DNA from: Vibrio bivalvicida
GTDB lineage: Bacteria > Pseudomonadota > Gammaproteobacteria > Enterobacterales > Vibrionaceae
Assembly: GCF_001399455.2 (NCBI RefSeq)
Contig: NZ_LLEI02000006.1
Coordinates: forward strand, 1-64,000
Direction of reading: 5' to 3'
Length of the DNA stretch: 64,000 bases
The translations under genes and the position numbers were made by a program. Position 1 is the stretch's first letter. The number at the start of each line of letters is the position of its first letter. The notes beneath the pieces are model-generated. The model saw only the letters and a program-made list of their open reading frames with translations. It was not told where the DNA came from and did no database searches. This document shows positions 33,618 to 42,873 of this stretch, one piece after another.

Positions 33618-34742
33618 ATGAGCAATAGAAGCAAAAGACTCCTTGGGGTATTCATCGTCACCATCATTTTCAGTGCATTTGCCTTGATAGCCTTGCATGA
33701 GCAGAGCGATGCTAAAAACAGTCACTTGCCTCGAACTAATGAGGTCAGTTCAGTTTTAGTCTCTAAGCCAACTCAAGTGTTCGAGCCTGTGCTGCCTGAC
33801 AACCCTGTCATTATCCCGAGAGATTTTGCTTTTCATAACGAGTATCAGCATGGTTGGTGGCACTTTTTTGCCAACGTACAAGATCAGTATGGCGAGACAT
33901 ACGGTATTCAATGGAGTTACTTTCGCATCGCTTCGAACGATAGCAATATGTCGGGATGGTTAAGTCCTCAGCTATTTGTTTCTCATATAGTGGTATCGAA
34001 TAAAGATAAAGTTTGGCGAGAGCAGCGCGTAGCGCGTGGTGGTATTGGCCAAGCGGGTATGACTTCAAAACCTTTTAGGATCTGGATTGACAATTGGTCA
34101 TGGCGATCACTTGGGCGAACGCCTTTTCCAGGCTTATTAGATGCGCAAACCGATACATTCAAAGTGAAGTTGAAAACTACAACGCGTGGTCCTTTTGTTA
34201 TTCCTCGTGAGCGCGGTTACGCTATCAAACATGATTTGTTACCTATTGCTTCACTAAATCTAACTGCGCCATTTCTTGTAGTAGAAGGCCAACTGGCGTT
34301 GTCACCGAGTAAAGTACTCTCAGTAAAAGGCACAGGGTGGATGAGTAAGGAGTGGGGGAGTGGGTTACTGGCTGAAGATCAACAAGGCTGGGACTGGTTT
34401 GTTTTCCACTTAGATGATGAAACCACATTGTCGATAAACCGTTATCGTCACCAGAGTCAACTTCCTTATGTTTTTGGGACACTTGCAACAAACGATGGAA
34501 AAGTCACAACGTTGAATAATCAAGACATTGAGATTGCTCCAATACAAGAGACAGTTTTAGCTAATGGCAAGCGTCTTCCTACTCGCTGGATAATCAACAT
34601 TCCTGACCTTGATATTAGCCTTGAAACCCAGACGTTGAACGATGATTTATGGCTTCCGTTTGTATTGCCATATTGGGAAGGGCCGATCTTGACGACCGGT
34701 AGCCATACAGCCCAAGGTTTCATGCAACTAACTGGTTATTAA
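33618..34742 (+). CDS. AttH/CrtC-like lipocalin-domain protein
   Basis: A 374-residue protein with an N-terminal membrane anchor or signal (LLGVFIVTIIFSAFALIAL), then two lipocalin-like halves. The family hallmarks are the early EYQHGWWHFFANVQ and the later GTGWMSKEWGSGLLAEDQQGWDWFVFHLDD. AttH/CrtC-domain proteins are encoded with ABC permeases as here and are thought to bind hydrophobic ligands. The start codon follows the permease stop directly. Confidence 0.85.
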   Translation: MSNRSKRLLGVFIVTIIFSAFALIALHEQSDAKNSHLPRTNEVSSVLVSKPTQVFEPVLPDNPVIIPRDFAFHNEYQHGWWHFFANVQDQYGETYGIQWSYFRIASNDSNMSGWLSPQLFVSHIVVSNKDKVWREQRVARGGIGQAGMTSKPFRIWIDNWSWRSLGRTPFPGLLDAQTDTFKVKLKTTTRGPFVIPRERGYAIKHDLLPIASLNLTAPFLVVEGQLALSPSKVLSVKGTGWMSKEWGSGLLAEDQQGWDWFVFHLDDETTLSINRYRHQSQLPYVFGTLATNDGKVTTLNNQDIEIAPIQETVLANGKRLPTRWIINIPDLDISLETQTLNDDLWLPFVLPYWEGPILTTGSHTAQGFMQLTGY

Positions 34743-34772
34743 GTCGTTCAAAACCAACATGGACGTGCTAGA

Positions 34773-34805
34773 AGCCACTTTTCATGATGTGAAGGTGGCT
34801 TTTTG
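34773..34805 (+). terminator. Terminator after the AttH-like gene
   Basis: AGCCAC (34773-34778) with following TTTTCA pairs with TGTGAAGGTGGCT up to 34800, with a G-T pair, followed by five T. Confidence 0.75.
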
Positions 34806-34997
34806 TATTTTATGTGGAAATTCCGGTACTTTGCCTATAATGAAACAGAGAATGAAGGCGAACATTGAGAAGCGCATATCGGAAAAACCGAAGCATATCA
34901 TCCAAACAATCGATTTTCCCTGATGTAACCAACTCTATAAACTCGACTGTATTCATTGTTAATCGCTTATTAACATAATAAATATAAGGACAATATC

Positions 34998-36182
34998 ATG
35001 AATGATATTATTCGCGATTTTTTCAAAATGGAGTCTGCCGGAGGCATTCTATTAGTTATTGCTGCTGCTATTGCAATGACAATCGCAAACACTTCTCTTA
35101 ACGATGTATACCAAGCTTTCTTACACACTTATGTTTTTGGTATGTCGATTTCGCACTGGATCAACGATGGTTTGATGGCAGTATTCTTCTTATTGATTGG
35201 TCTTGAGGTTAAGCGAGAGCTGCTTGAGGGAGCGCTAAAGTCAAAAGAAACCGCTATCTTCCCGGCAATCGCTGCAGTCGGCGGTATGGTAGCCCCAGCA
35301 CTGGTTTACCTAATGTTCAATTACGGCGATGCTCAAGCGGTGCAGGGATGGGCGATTCCAGCGGCAACGGATATTGCTTTTGCACTGGGTATCATGGCGC
35401 TACTAGGTAAGCGTGTACCCGTTAGCCTGAAAGTTTTCTTGCTTGCTCTTGCGATCATTGATGACTTGGGTGTTGTTGTTATCATTGCTCTATTTTATAC
35501 AGGCGATTTGTCAACGACCGCCTTGGCAGTGGGCTTTGCTATGACGGCGGCATTATTTATACTGAATGCCAAGAAGGTAACCAAGTTGACCCCGTATATG
35601 ATTGTTGGTGCCATCTTGTGGTTTGCTGTATTGAAATCGGGCGTGCATGCAACATTAGCGGGTGTCGTTATAGGCTTTGCAATTCCACTTCAAGGTAAAA
35701 AGGGTGAGCATTCTCCGCTCAAGCATATGGAGCATGCACTGCACCCATACGTGGCATTCGGTATTCTGCCATTATTCGCTTTCGCTAACGCAGGCATTTC
35801 GTTAGAGGGTGTATCGATAGACGGTTTGACTTCAATGCTACCACTAGGTATCGCAATGGGCCTTCTGCTTGGTAAGCCTTTGGGTATTTTCTCGTTCAGT
35901 TGGATTGCGGTGAAATCAGGGGTAGCTAAATTGCCCGAAGGAATAACGTTCCGCCATATTTTCGCAGTATCGGTGCTGTGTGGTATCGGCTTCACGATGT
36001 CGATCTTTATTTCGTCGCTAGCCTTTGGTCCAGTGAATGTAGAGTTTGATACCTATGCGCGGCTTGGCATATTGATGGGCTCGACGACAGCAGCGTTGTT
36101 AGGTTATTTCCTACTGCACATCTCGCTGCCAAAGAAGAGCGCAAGTGTTGAGAGTAACGCACAGGTCAAATCTCAGCACTAA
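34998..36182 (+). CDS. nhaA: Na+/H+ antiporter NhaA
   Basis: A 394-residue antiporter with the NhaA hallmarks: [22 protein letters not shown] at the N-terminus, [20 protein letters not shown], and the paired aspartates in [19 protein letters not shown] (equivalent to D163/D164 in E. coli). [15 protein letters not shown] lies near the end. It expels Na+ in exchange for protons at the inner membrane, as expected of a marine vibrio. A usable Shine-Dalgarno (AAGGAC) precedes the ATG. Confidence 0.96.
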   Translation: MNDIIRDFFKMESAGGILLVIAAAIAMTIANTSLNDVYQAFLHTYVFGMSISHWINDGLMAVFFLLIGLEVKRELLEGALKSKETAIFPAIAAVGGMVAPALVYLMFNYGDAQAVQGWAIPAATDIAFALGIMALLGKRVPVSLKVFLLALAIIDDLGVVVIIALFYTGDLSTTALAVGFAMTAALFILNAKKVTKLTPYMIVGAILWFAVLKSGVHATLAGVVIGFAIPLQGKKGEHSPLKHMEHALHPYVAFGILPLFAFANAGISLEGVSIDGLTSMLPLGIAMGLLLGKPLGIFSFSWIAVKSGVAKLPEGITFRHIFAVSVLCGIGFTMSIFISSLAFGPVNVEFDTYARLGILMGSTTAALLGYFLLHISLPKKSASVESNAQVKSQH

Positions 36183-36204
36183 AGACCAACACTAGATAAA
36201 GCAG

Positions 36205-36231
36205 AAAGCGCCCGAGATGGGCGCTTTTTTT
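36205..36231 (+). terminator. Terminator after nhaA
   Basis: AAAGCGCCC/GGGCGCTTT perfect 9-bp stem (36205-36213 and 36219-36227) with a T run. It may also serve the convergent OmpA-like gene. Confidence 0.85.
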
Positions 36232-36244
36232 AGGGTAAGTGATG

Positions 36245-36859
36245 CTATTTCTCCAATACTGTGAAGATAGTCCACTCTTCAATTACTTCTTCATTGAGGC
36301 CTACAACGGTAGCGGTCACTCGTCGATTTAGAGCATGAGAAGTTTCATCGACACCGTCCGATTCAAGTCGAGTATCGCCGTATCCTACAATCGTTACTCG
36401 GCTCGGTTCAGTACCAAATGAGAGTAACTCATCTTCAACTGCGTGCGCCCTTTTCTTTGATAGCTCTAGATTGTATTCCGCTGTGCCTACTTTACTGGCG
36501 TAGCCTTGGATTTGAATTGATGCCGATTTGTAGCGTTCTAAAAATTCTGCCATTGTTTGAATTTGGTCTGAGAAGATGGGGTTAATTTCGTAAGAGTCAT
36601 TGGCAAATAAAATACGAAGTTGTCGCTCTTCTTCTTCAAAAATCGCTGCGCCACAGCCGTCATTGTCAACTTGCGCACCTGAGGGGGTTCCCGGGCAGAT
36701 GTCACGAGCATTGACAACGCCATCTCTATCATCATCCGTCAAGTCAGATATTTGATTGGCGATGGGGGTTTCTATGTATTCATATTCTTCATCGGCATTT
36801 ACAGCACTGAATGGTATAAAAGCCATAAGAGTGTATGGGATTAATTGTGTTACTTTCAT
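36245..36859 (-). CDS. OmpA-family protein with calcium-binding type repeat
   Basis: A 204-residue protein with a signal peptide (to about residue 22) and a short thrombospondin type 3-like motif (DDDRDGVVNARDICPGTPSG). A C-terminal OmpA/MotB peptidoglycan-binding domain follows (IQIQGYASKVGTAEYNLELSKKRAHAVEDEL and GYGDTR). It starts 1 nt after the TolC-like gene's stop. Such OmpA proteins often accompany the outer-membrane channel of type I adhesin secretion systems. Confidence 0.85.
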   Translation of the reverse strand: MKVTQLIPYTLMAFIPFSAVNADEEYEYIETPIANQISDLTDDDRDGVVNARDICPGTPSGAQVDNDGCGAAIFEEEERQLRILFANDSYEINPIFSDQIQTMAEFLERYKSASIQIQGYASKVGTAEYNLELSKKRAHAVEDELLSFGTEPSRVTIVGYGDTRLESDGVDETSHALNRRVTATVVGLNEEVIEEWTIFTVLEK

Positions 36860-36860
36860 A

Positions 36861-38174
36861 TCAGTACTCCACTCGCTCAGTCCACTCGTCAGGTGTATCT
36901 ACCAGAAGCGCATCAAGTAGATTTCCGGTGGCATTCATTACGCGATATTTAGCGTACTGCTCGGCATAGTGAGCATCTAAGTAGTCTTTTCTCGCTTCAA
37001 ACAGTTCGTTTTCAGTATTGAGCAAGTCAAGTAAGGTTCGTTGTCCAATCCGGTATTGCTTTTCATAGGCAATCACAGTTTCGGAGGCTGAATCGACATG
37101 GTCTGCAAGAAAGTTCTTCTGTTGAAGTGTCAGATCTAACGCACTCCATGATAAACGAAGGCTTTCTTCTACTTGTCGGTAAGCGTTGTCTCGCAGGTCT
37201 TTAGCTTGGTTTAGCTGATAAGCTGCGCGTTTAGACAGGTCACTGTCTGAGCCACCGTTGTAGAGGTTGTAACGCATACGAAGCATAGCTAGCGTTTCAT
37301 CGCTGCTACCTCGATCACCACCAGCATCATCACGCCATGTTTGGCTCGCTTCAATGGAGAGGGTAGGGTAATAGTTCCCTTTAGACTGTTTGTATTGAAA
37401 ACGAGCTGAATCGACGTCTACAAGAGAGACTTTGATAACAGGGTGCTTATCAAATGCCTCAACCAGAGCATCTTGTAAAGATAGAGGAAGTTTAGTCTCA
37501 TCTGCTCTTGGGTAGATCAACCCTAATGGTTGTTGCCCTACTAAACGTGTGAATTGAGTATGGGTATCAACTAAGTTGTTCTGTGCGGCGAGTAAATTGC
37601 CGTGTGCCTTAGCAATCCTTGCCTCGACCTGAGATACGTCTGCAGTCGAGCCAATTCCCGATTGGGCACGGCGTTGGATATCGCGATAAATTTCTTTATG
37701 CACGGAAAGGTTGCTTTCAGATAGTGCAAGTATCTCTGTGGCTTTCACTGCATCTAGGTAGACTTGTGTCACTTGTAGTGCTAAATCAGACGCATCCGCT
37801 AGCAGTTGAAAGCGAACAGATTCAGCATCGGCTGCTGTTCTGTCCATATCATTGAGTGTTGCATTACCATCCCATAGCAGTTGGGTGAGGCTAAGAGTTG
37901 CTTCTTTTCTTGTGAGATCAGTATCGCTCCTCCCGGTTGAATCCGCCGGGTCAATTCCTTCATAACCGATGCCCGCATCGAGATCTAGGCTAGGTAGGTA
38001 AGCACCGGTTGAAGCATCAGCTTGTTTTACCGCGCTCTTAAATTGGTTGTAAGTGCTTTTTAGTTCGGGGTTAGTAGCGAGTGTGATTGCGACTGCTTGT
38101 TCCAGGGTTTGAGAGTAAGCAGTAAAGCTCGCGAGAACCACACAGCTAGCAATGAGTGACTTTTTCAGGTTCAA
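36861..38174 (-). CDS. TolC-family outer-membrane channel (LapE-like)
   Basis: About 437 residues with a signal peptide (LKKSLIASCVVLASFTAYSQ) and the two repeated OEP domains of TolC-type channels (LTLATNPELK-like start, DAVKATEILALSESNLSVHKEIY, QYRIGQRTLLDLLNTENELFEARKDYLDAHY). This is characteristic of TolC_I_sec proteins that serve adhesin secretion. The start was set at TTG 38174, because AAGGAG at 38181-38186 sits 6 nt upstream and the signal peptide begins there; the frame stays open to 38249. It is divergent from the adhesin gene, so it may be the adhesin's export channel. Confidence 0.85.
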   Translation of the reverse strand: MNLKKSLIASCVVLASFTAYSQTLEQAVAITLATNPELKSTYNQFKSAVKQADASTGAYLPSLDLDAGIGYEGIDPADSTGRSDTDLTRKEATLSLTQLLWDGNATLNDMDRTAADAESVRFQLLADASDLALQVTQVYLDAVKATEILALSESNLSVHKEIYRDIQRRAQSGIGSTADVSQVEARIAKAHGNLLAAQNNLVDTHTQFTRLVGQQPLGLIYPRADETKLPLSLQDALVEAFDKHPVIKVSLVDVDSARFQYKQSKGNYYPTLSIEASQTWRDDAGGDRGSSDETLAMLRMRYNLYNGGSDSDLSKRAAYQLNQAKDLRDNAYRQVEESLRLSWSALDLTLQQKNFLADHVDSASETVIAYEKQYRIGQRTLLDLLNTENELFEARKDYLDAHYAEQYAKYRVMNATGNLLDALLVDTPDEWTERVEY

Positions 38175-38464
38175 GGGAGCCTCCTTAATATCCGCCAAGT
38201 CGATAGTCAAGTTATTACAGGAGCACCATGGCCCCACAGTAAGTACCAAAAGCTTAGTCGACGTAAACCAAAAGTGAGAATCTTTATGCGAAATTACGGG
38301 GGTTACTTATTAGTGACTTATAAACTTTCGTTTGGACTTTTTTGTTATTTACTAGATTGTCAGTAATGACGAGTCTAGCTTTATAAGGTGTGGGAGTACG
38401 CGAAAGTTTTAACACCTGTTGTAGGGGGTGGGGGGACTTATATCGCACAAATGGGAATTTGGTT

Positions 38465-41400
38465 ATGAATGCGAAAAGTCTAGCACCATTCATGTTAGCT
38501 AGTACGACTGTAGTAATTGACATCAATGGTGAAATAAGAGAACTAGTACCTGGAGAAGTGCCGGGGCCGGGAGAAGTTATCGTAGTGGTCGGCCAAGGAG
38601 CGACGGCTGCGACTGAACCTCAGATAGAGGCGCAACTTATAGGCGACGGTGGTGACAACTTCAATCTTGATTTAGACAATGAAATTGCGTCGATCATCGA
38701 GCAGATTGAAGAGGGGGTCGACCCGACTCAGAATGAAGACTTTGCGACCGCGGCCGGGGGGCAAAATGGTTCCAGTCCAACAGGGACGGGAGACATTGAG
38801 CGAACTGGTGCAGAAACATTAGCTGAAACTCAATTTGATACTTCTGGGCTTGAATCTCAGGGGTTGTCTGAGACCCAAAGTCTTACTTTACTAGATTTAG
38901 TGGCACAAGCGGTCTTTGTTGGAGACGATGCGGTTACTGTCTTTGAAACGGATGTTCCTTGGGTTATTACTGGTACGGTTGTCGCAACAGAAACTGATGT
39001 CCCAACTTTTGTCCCCCAAGATGGTGTAGCGGGTGACAACGGTGTCTTTTCTATTGATGCAGATGGTAATTGGACCTACGTTGCCAATAGTGCTTTTGAT
39101 GAGCTTAATATTGGTGATTCTCTTATTGATGTATTCCCTATTGAGTCTACCGACGGCACAGTCGGAAGTGTCACGGTTACTATTAATGGTACCAATGACT
39201 TACCACAATTTGTCGCAACTGATGATTTTATTCCTGGTGGTGGAGGTGGAGAAGATGAGCAACTCTCTACCTTTGCGTTTGAAGATGGCGTATACAGTTT
39301 CGATATTCCCGAAAACACCGCGGCTGATGTCCCGATCGGTCAAGTTGCGGCTGAGGATCCAGATAACGATGTCTTAATTTTTAGCATTTCGACCAATATC
39401 CAAAACGAAGGTGGAGAGGATTTGTTCCAAATTGATCCCGATACTGGGGTTATTAGCCTTACTGAAGCGGGGGCAGAGTCTTTCGTCAATGATTTCGAAA
39501 TCTTAGAAAATGTTCACAACATTGTTGTCACCGTGACCGAAGGTGATGGCGTTGGTGAGCCGCAGTCCGTCGATGTCGATGTGATATTCACCGAACTGAA
39601 CGAAGATGACAATGCCCCTATATTTGATGATACTGATGAAGGGGGAGTGTATAACTTCGAATACGATGAGAACTCGACCGATGAGTATGTGATAGGCACC
39701 GTTTCTGCGACAGATGCCGACGGTGAAAACGTCACTTATAGCATTAAGACCAATGTGTTTAATGACGCGGAAGAGCCACTGTTTGAAATTGACTCGGTCA
39801 CAGGGGAAATTAGCCTAACTGCGGCGGGTGTGGCCGCGTTTACCAACGACTACGAGCTAGCAGAGAATGAGCACAGCATAGTGGTCACTGCGACTGAAGA
39901 TGAAGGTTTAGGACCCGTTAAAACCACCGATGTGACGGTAAACCTTGATGAGGTCAACCTTGATGACAACGCACCAGTATTTGAAGACACCGATGAAGGG
40001 GGTGAATACAACTTCGAATACAACGAAAACTCGACCGATGAGTATGTAATAGGTACCGTTTCTGCGACAGATGCCGACGGTGAAAACGTCACTTATAGCA
40101 TTAAGACCAATGTGTTTAATGACGCGGAAGAGCCACTGTTTGAAATTGACTCGGTCACAGGGGAAATTAGTTTAACAGCGGCGGGCGTGGCCGCGTTTAC
40201 CAACGACTACGAGCTAGCAGAGAATGAGCACAGCATAGTGGTCACTGCGACTGAAGACGAAGGTTTTGGGCCAGTTAAAACCACCGATGTGACGGTAAAC
40301 CTTGATGAGGTCAACCTTGATGACAACGCACCAGTATTTGAAGACACCGATGAAGGGGGTGAATACAACTTCGAATATAACGAAAACTCGACCGATGAGT
40401 ATGTGATAGGCACCGTTTCTGCGACAGATGCCGACGGTGAAAACGTTACTTATAGTATTAAGACCAATGTGTTTAATGACGCGGAAGAGCCACTGTTTGA
40501 AATCGATTCAGTCACAGGGGAAATTAGCCTAACAGCGGCGGGTGTGGCTGCATTTACCAACGACTATGAGTTGGCCGAAAACGAACACAGCATAGTGGTT
40601 ACTGCCACTGAAGACGAAGGTTTAGGCCCAGTTAAAACCACCGATGTGACGGTAAACCTTGATGAGGTCAACCTTGATGACAACGCGCCAGTGTTTGATG
40701 CAAACGACGGCGACCAGTACGCATTCTCCTATTTGGAGAACAATACAGAGGACTACGTGATTGGTACCGTTTCTGCGACGGATGCAGACGGTGAGGACGT
40801 CACCTACAGCATTAAAACAAATATCTTTAATGACGACGACGAGCCGCTATTCGAGATTAATCCAACCAATGGGAACATAAGTTTAACTGCAGCAGGGGTG
40901 TTGGCGTTTACCAATAACTTTGAAGCGCTTGCCAATGAGCATACTTTGGTTGTCACCGCTACAGAGGTAGAAGGGTTTGGTATACAGAAATCTACAGACA
41001 TTGATGTCGTACTTAGCGAACTCAATGTCAATGAACTCCCAGTTACCGAAGACTTTGATGTTGATGCCGGAGACGCGATCTTTGTACCGATTATTTTCGA
41101 CTCCGATGATGAGGGTTTGGATCACATCTCTGATGAAGATGATGACTTTAATGGTGTTGAACTCAATGTCATGATTACATATCTTCCTCAATATGGCACG
41201 TTACTCTACACCGATGATTTTGGTGAGACACGAGTGCTAACAGAAGCTGACCTTCATGTTATGGGTGAAGAAATAGACCCAGCGAAGCTGTTTGATCCAG
41301 ATAACTTCACCTATGTCCCAGGCCCAGGTGATCCATTTGAGATTGGTTACAGTGGGGACCCTGATGACATAGTGCTAGATGATGATGGTTTTTATAACTG

Positions 41401-42361
41401 GGGCGAGTGGGTGAGTGACACTGAGCGTCTTATTACATTAGATAATGGCAACACCATAGGTATTTCCATTACTGACAATAATAATAAACCACTCAAACAG
41501 TACACCGGAGATCAACCGCATGTAGGTTGGGGTATCGGTGATACTGATGGTAACGGGATGAACAAACAAGAAGCTTTGATTATTGACTTTAGCGATAACC
41601 CGCTTGATGTGGTGACTTTTGGTTTAGATGGTATGGGTGCGGAGTTTAATACTAACAGCAGTGTCTACGTCGAAGTAACTTATACCTTTGCTGATGGTAC
41701 GACGCACGTTGAACAATACCAGAAAGATGAAGGTGATGTTGGCAACGAGCAAATCCTCTATGAGTTCAGTTACTCTTCACCAGACAATCCAATTGTGGAG
41801 ATGGAGTTGAGTTCAACGGGAGGTAACTGGGAACTTAGATACCTATCAGGTACGCAAGATATCACCGAAGATGTCACGTTTGATTATGTTGCGGTAGATT
41901 CAGACCTTGCGATTAGTAATGAATCGACTGTCACGATTGATGTGTCTGAGTCTCCTGAATATGAGGTTCTGTCTGCCGCTGAAGGGGATGATCTAGATGC
42001 AGAATTGGGTAATCAAGTTATGCTCGGTGATGAAAACGACAATGTGTTTACTTGGTTAGACTCAACACTAGACAACGGTACTGATGTTGTCGATAACTTT
42101 GATTTAGGTAACGACCTGATCGATTTGCGAGGTATCCTAGAAGAAGATGACAATGTATTGGTCGGTGACTTAATTGACTCCATCAGCACTGAAGTCGATG
42201 GAGATGATGTAGTGATGACGGTGACGGATGACGGGCGAGAACAAACCATTATTTTGGAAGGAGTCACTAACGCGTTCGAAGACGCGGGGTTGGTTGAAAA
42301 CAACTCGATTACCAATGAACTGGAAATGTTGACTCAGGTGCTTAAGACAGATGCGGCGTAA
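38465..42361 (+). CDS. LapA-type cadherin-repeat adhesin, type I secreted
   Basis: A 1298-residue surface adhesin. Residues 1-100 look like a LapA/BapA-type retention module ending in TAAG at 95-98, the dialanine site cut by LapG-type proteases. A VCBS-like repeat follows (about 162-245), then five cadherin-like repeats of about 110-119 residues (about 275-855) with calcium-binding DADGE and DDNAPVF linkers. Three of these are nearly identical. The C-terminus (about 1186-1298) with GDENDNVFTWLDSTLDNGTDVVDNFDLGND is a type I secretion target domain of the VCA0849 type. The protein is very acidic. ATG 38465 is chosen over upstream in-frame starts because the retention module begins there. It likely mediates biofilm or surface attachment. 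Confidence 0.88.
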   Translation: MNAKSLAPFMLASTTVVIDINGEIRELVPGEVPGPGEVIVVVGQGATAATEPQIEAQLIGDGGDNFNLDLDNEIASIIEQIEEGVDPTQNEDFATAAGGQNGSSPTGTGDIERTGAETLAETQFDTSGLESQGLSETQSLTLLDLVAQAVFVGDDAVTVFETDVPWVITGTVVATETDVPTFVPQDGVAGDNGVFSIDADGNWTYVANSAFDELNIGDSLIDVFPIESTDGTVGSVTVTINGTNDLPQFVATDDFIPGGGGGEDEQLSTFAFEDGVYSFDIPENTAADVPIGQVAAEDPDNDVLIFSISTNIQNEGGEDLFQIDPDTGVISLTEAGAESFVNDFEILENVHNIVVTVTEGDGVGEPQSVDVDVIFTELNEDDNAPIFDDTDEGGVYNFEYDENSTDEYVIGTVSATDADGENVTYSIKTNVFNDAEEPLFEIDSVTGEISLTAAGVAAFTNDYELAENEHSIVVTATEDEGLGPVKTTDVTVNLDEVNLDDNAPVFEDTDEGGEYNFEYNENSTDEYVIGTVSATDADGENVTYSIKTNVFNDAEEPLFEIDSVTGEISLTAAGVAAFTNDYELAENEHSIVVTATEDEGFGPVKTTDVTVNLDEVNLDDNAPVFEDTDEGGEYNFEYNENSTDEYVIGTVSATDADGENVTYSIKTNVFNDAEEPLFEIDSVTGEISLTAAGVAAFTNDYELAENEHSIVVTATEDEGLGPVKTTDVTVNLDEVNLDDNAPVFDANDGDQYAFSYLENNTEDYVIGTVSATDADGEDVTYSIKTNIFNDDDEPLFEINPTNGNISLTAAGVLAFTNNFEALANEHTLVVTATEVEGFGIQKSTDIDVVLSELNVNELPVTEDFDVDAGDAIFVPIIFDSDDEGLDHISDEDDDFNGVELNVMITYLPQYGTLLYTDDFGETRVLTEADLHVMGEEIDPAKLFDPDNFTYVPGPGDPFEIGYSGDPDDIVLDDDGFYNWGEWVSDTERLITLDNGNTIGISITDNNNKPLKQYTGDQPHVGWGIGDTDGNGMNKQEALIIDFSDNPLDVVTFGLDGMGAEFNTNSSVYVEVTYTFADGTTHVEQYQKDEGDVGNEQILYEFSYSSPDNPIVEMELSSTGGNWELRYLSGTQDITEDVTFDYVAVDSDLAISNESTVTIDVSESPEYEVLSAAEGDDLDAELGNQVMLGDENDNVFTWLDSTLDNGTDVVDNFDLGNDLIDLRGILEEDDNVLVGDLIDSISTEVDGDDVVMTVTDDGREQTIILEGVTNAFEDAGLVENNSITNELEMLTQVLKTDAA
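39606..40676 (+). repeat. Three 357-bp tandem repeats in the adhesin
   Basis: Three in-frame units of 357 bp (119 codons) start near 39606, 39963 and 40320. They differ by only a few mostly silent bases. The markers ATGAGTATGT at 39681, 40038 and 40395 confirm the period. The flanking repeats on both sides are clearly diverged, so the three arose by recent duplication or gene conversion. Confidence 0.92.
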
Positions 42362-42380
42362 ACTTTATTGCCAGAGAAAT

Positions 42381-42410
42381 GACCAACCCTTATCGGTTGG
42401 TCTTTTTTTT
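42381..42410 (+). terminator. Terminator after the adhesin gene
   Basis: GACCAACC/GGTTGGTC stem (42381-42388 and 42395-42402) followed by eight T. Confidence 0.88.
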
Positions 42411-42873
42411 GATAGCTGAATGATTATTTTGGCGAGAAGGTGAAAAATTATTGCCAGATGATTTCAATTTATGATAATTTTCGCCGCAATCTCGGAGATG
42501 AGTCAAAATTAGGATATTCTGGGGGATACGCGTGATGGCATTCGGGCTGAGTGGACATCACGTAGGGTAGGTATCGACAAGCCCTTTTGTCGATAGACGG
42601 GATACTAATGTCGCAGTGCGGCATATGAATGGGAAACCCAACATTGAACTCACATAACAAACACACATTAATCAGCTTAGTTCTTCCACAATGCCCTGTT
42701 TTACAGGACAGTTGCATTACTGAACCTTGATCTAATTTCTCGATATGTAATCCATCCACGATGGATCGATTTTCCGTACGCGCTATTTAATTAATTTGCG
42801 CTGCGGCTTGCTGTACCCTCAATTTAGATTTCGTTCAAATGAGGGAAAGAACTACATTTCAAGGGATTAAATC
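42411..42873 (+). promoter_or_regulatory. Long leader region before the norspermidine operon
   Basis: No convincing gene lies in these 463 bp. Several hairpins are visible: TATCGACA/TGTCGATA (42572-42579 and 42588-42595), CCTGT/ACAGG near 42693-42706, and ATCCATC/GATGGAT near 42749-42765. A long structured leader or several promoters for the norspermidine genes are possible. A 96-codon minus-strand frame at 42469-42759 shows no family resemblance and is not called. Confidence 0.35.

Noticed and set aside
39514..40413. Repeated Ser/Thr/Val-rich minus-strand frames across the adhesin
   Set aside because: They are mirror frames of the tandem repeats and recur only because the repeats do.
42469..42759. 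Cys-rich 96-codon minus-strand frame in the norspermidine leader
   Set aside because: No Shine-Dalgarno, no family resemblance, and it overlaps hairpins; probably chance.
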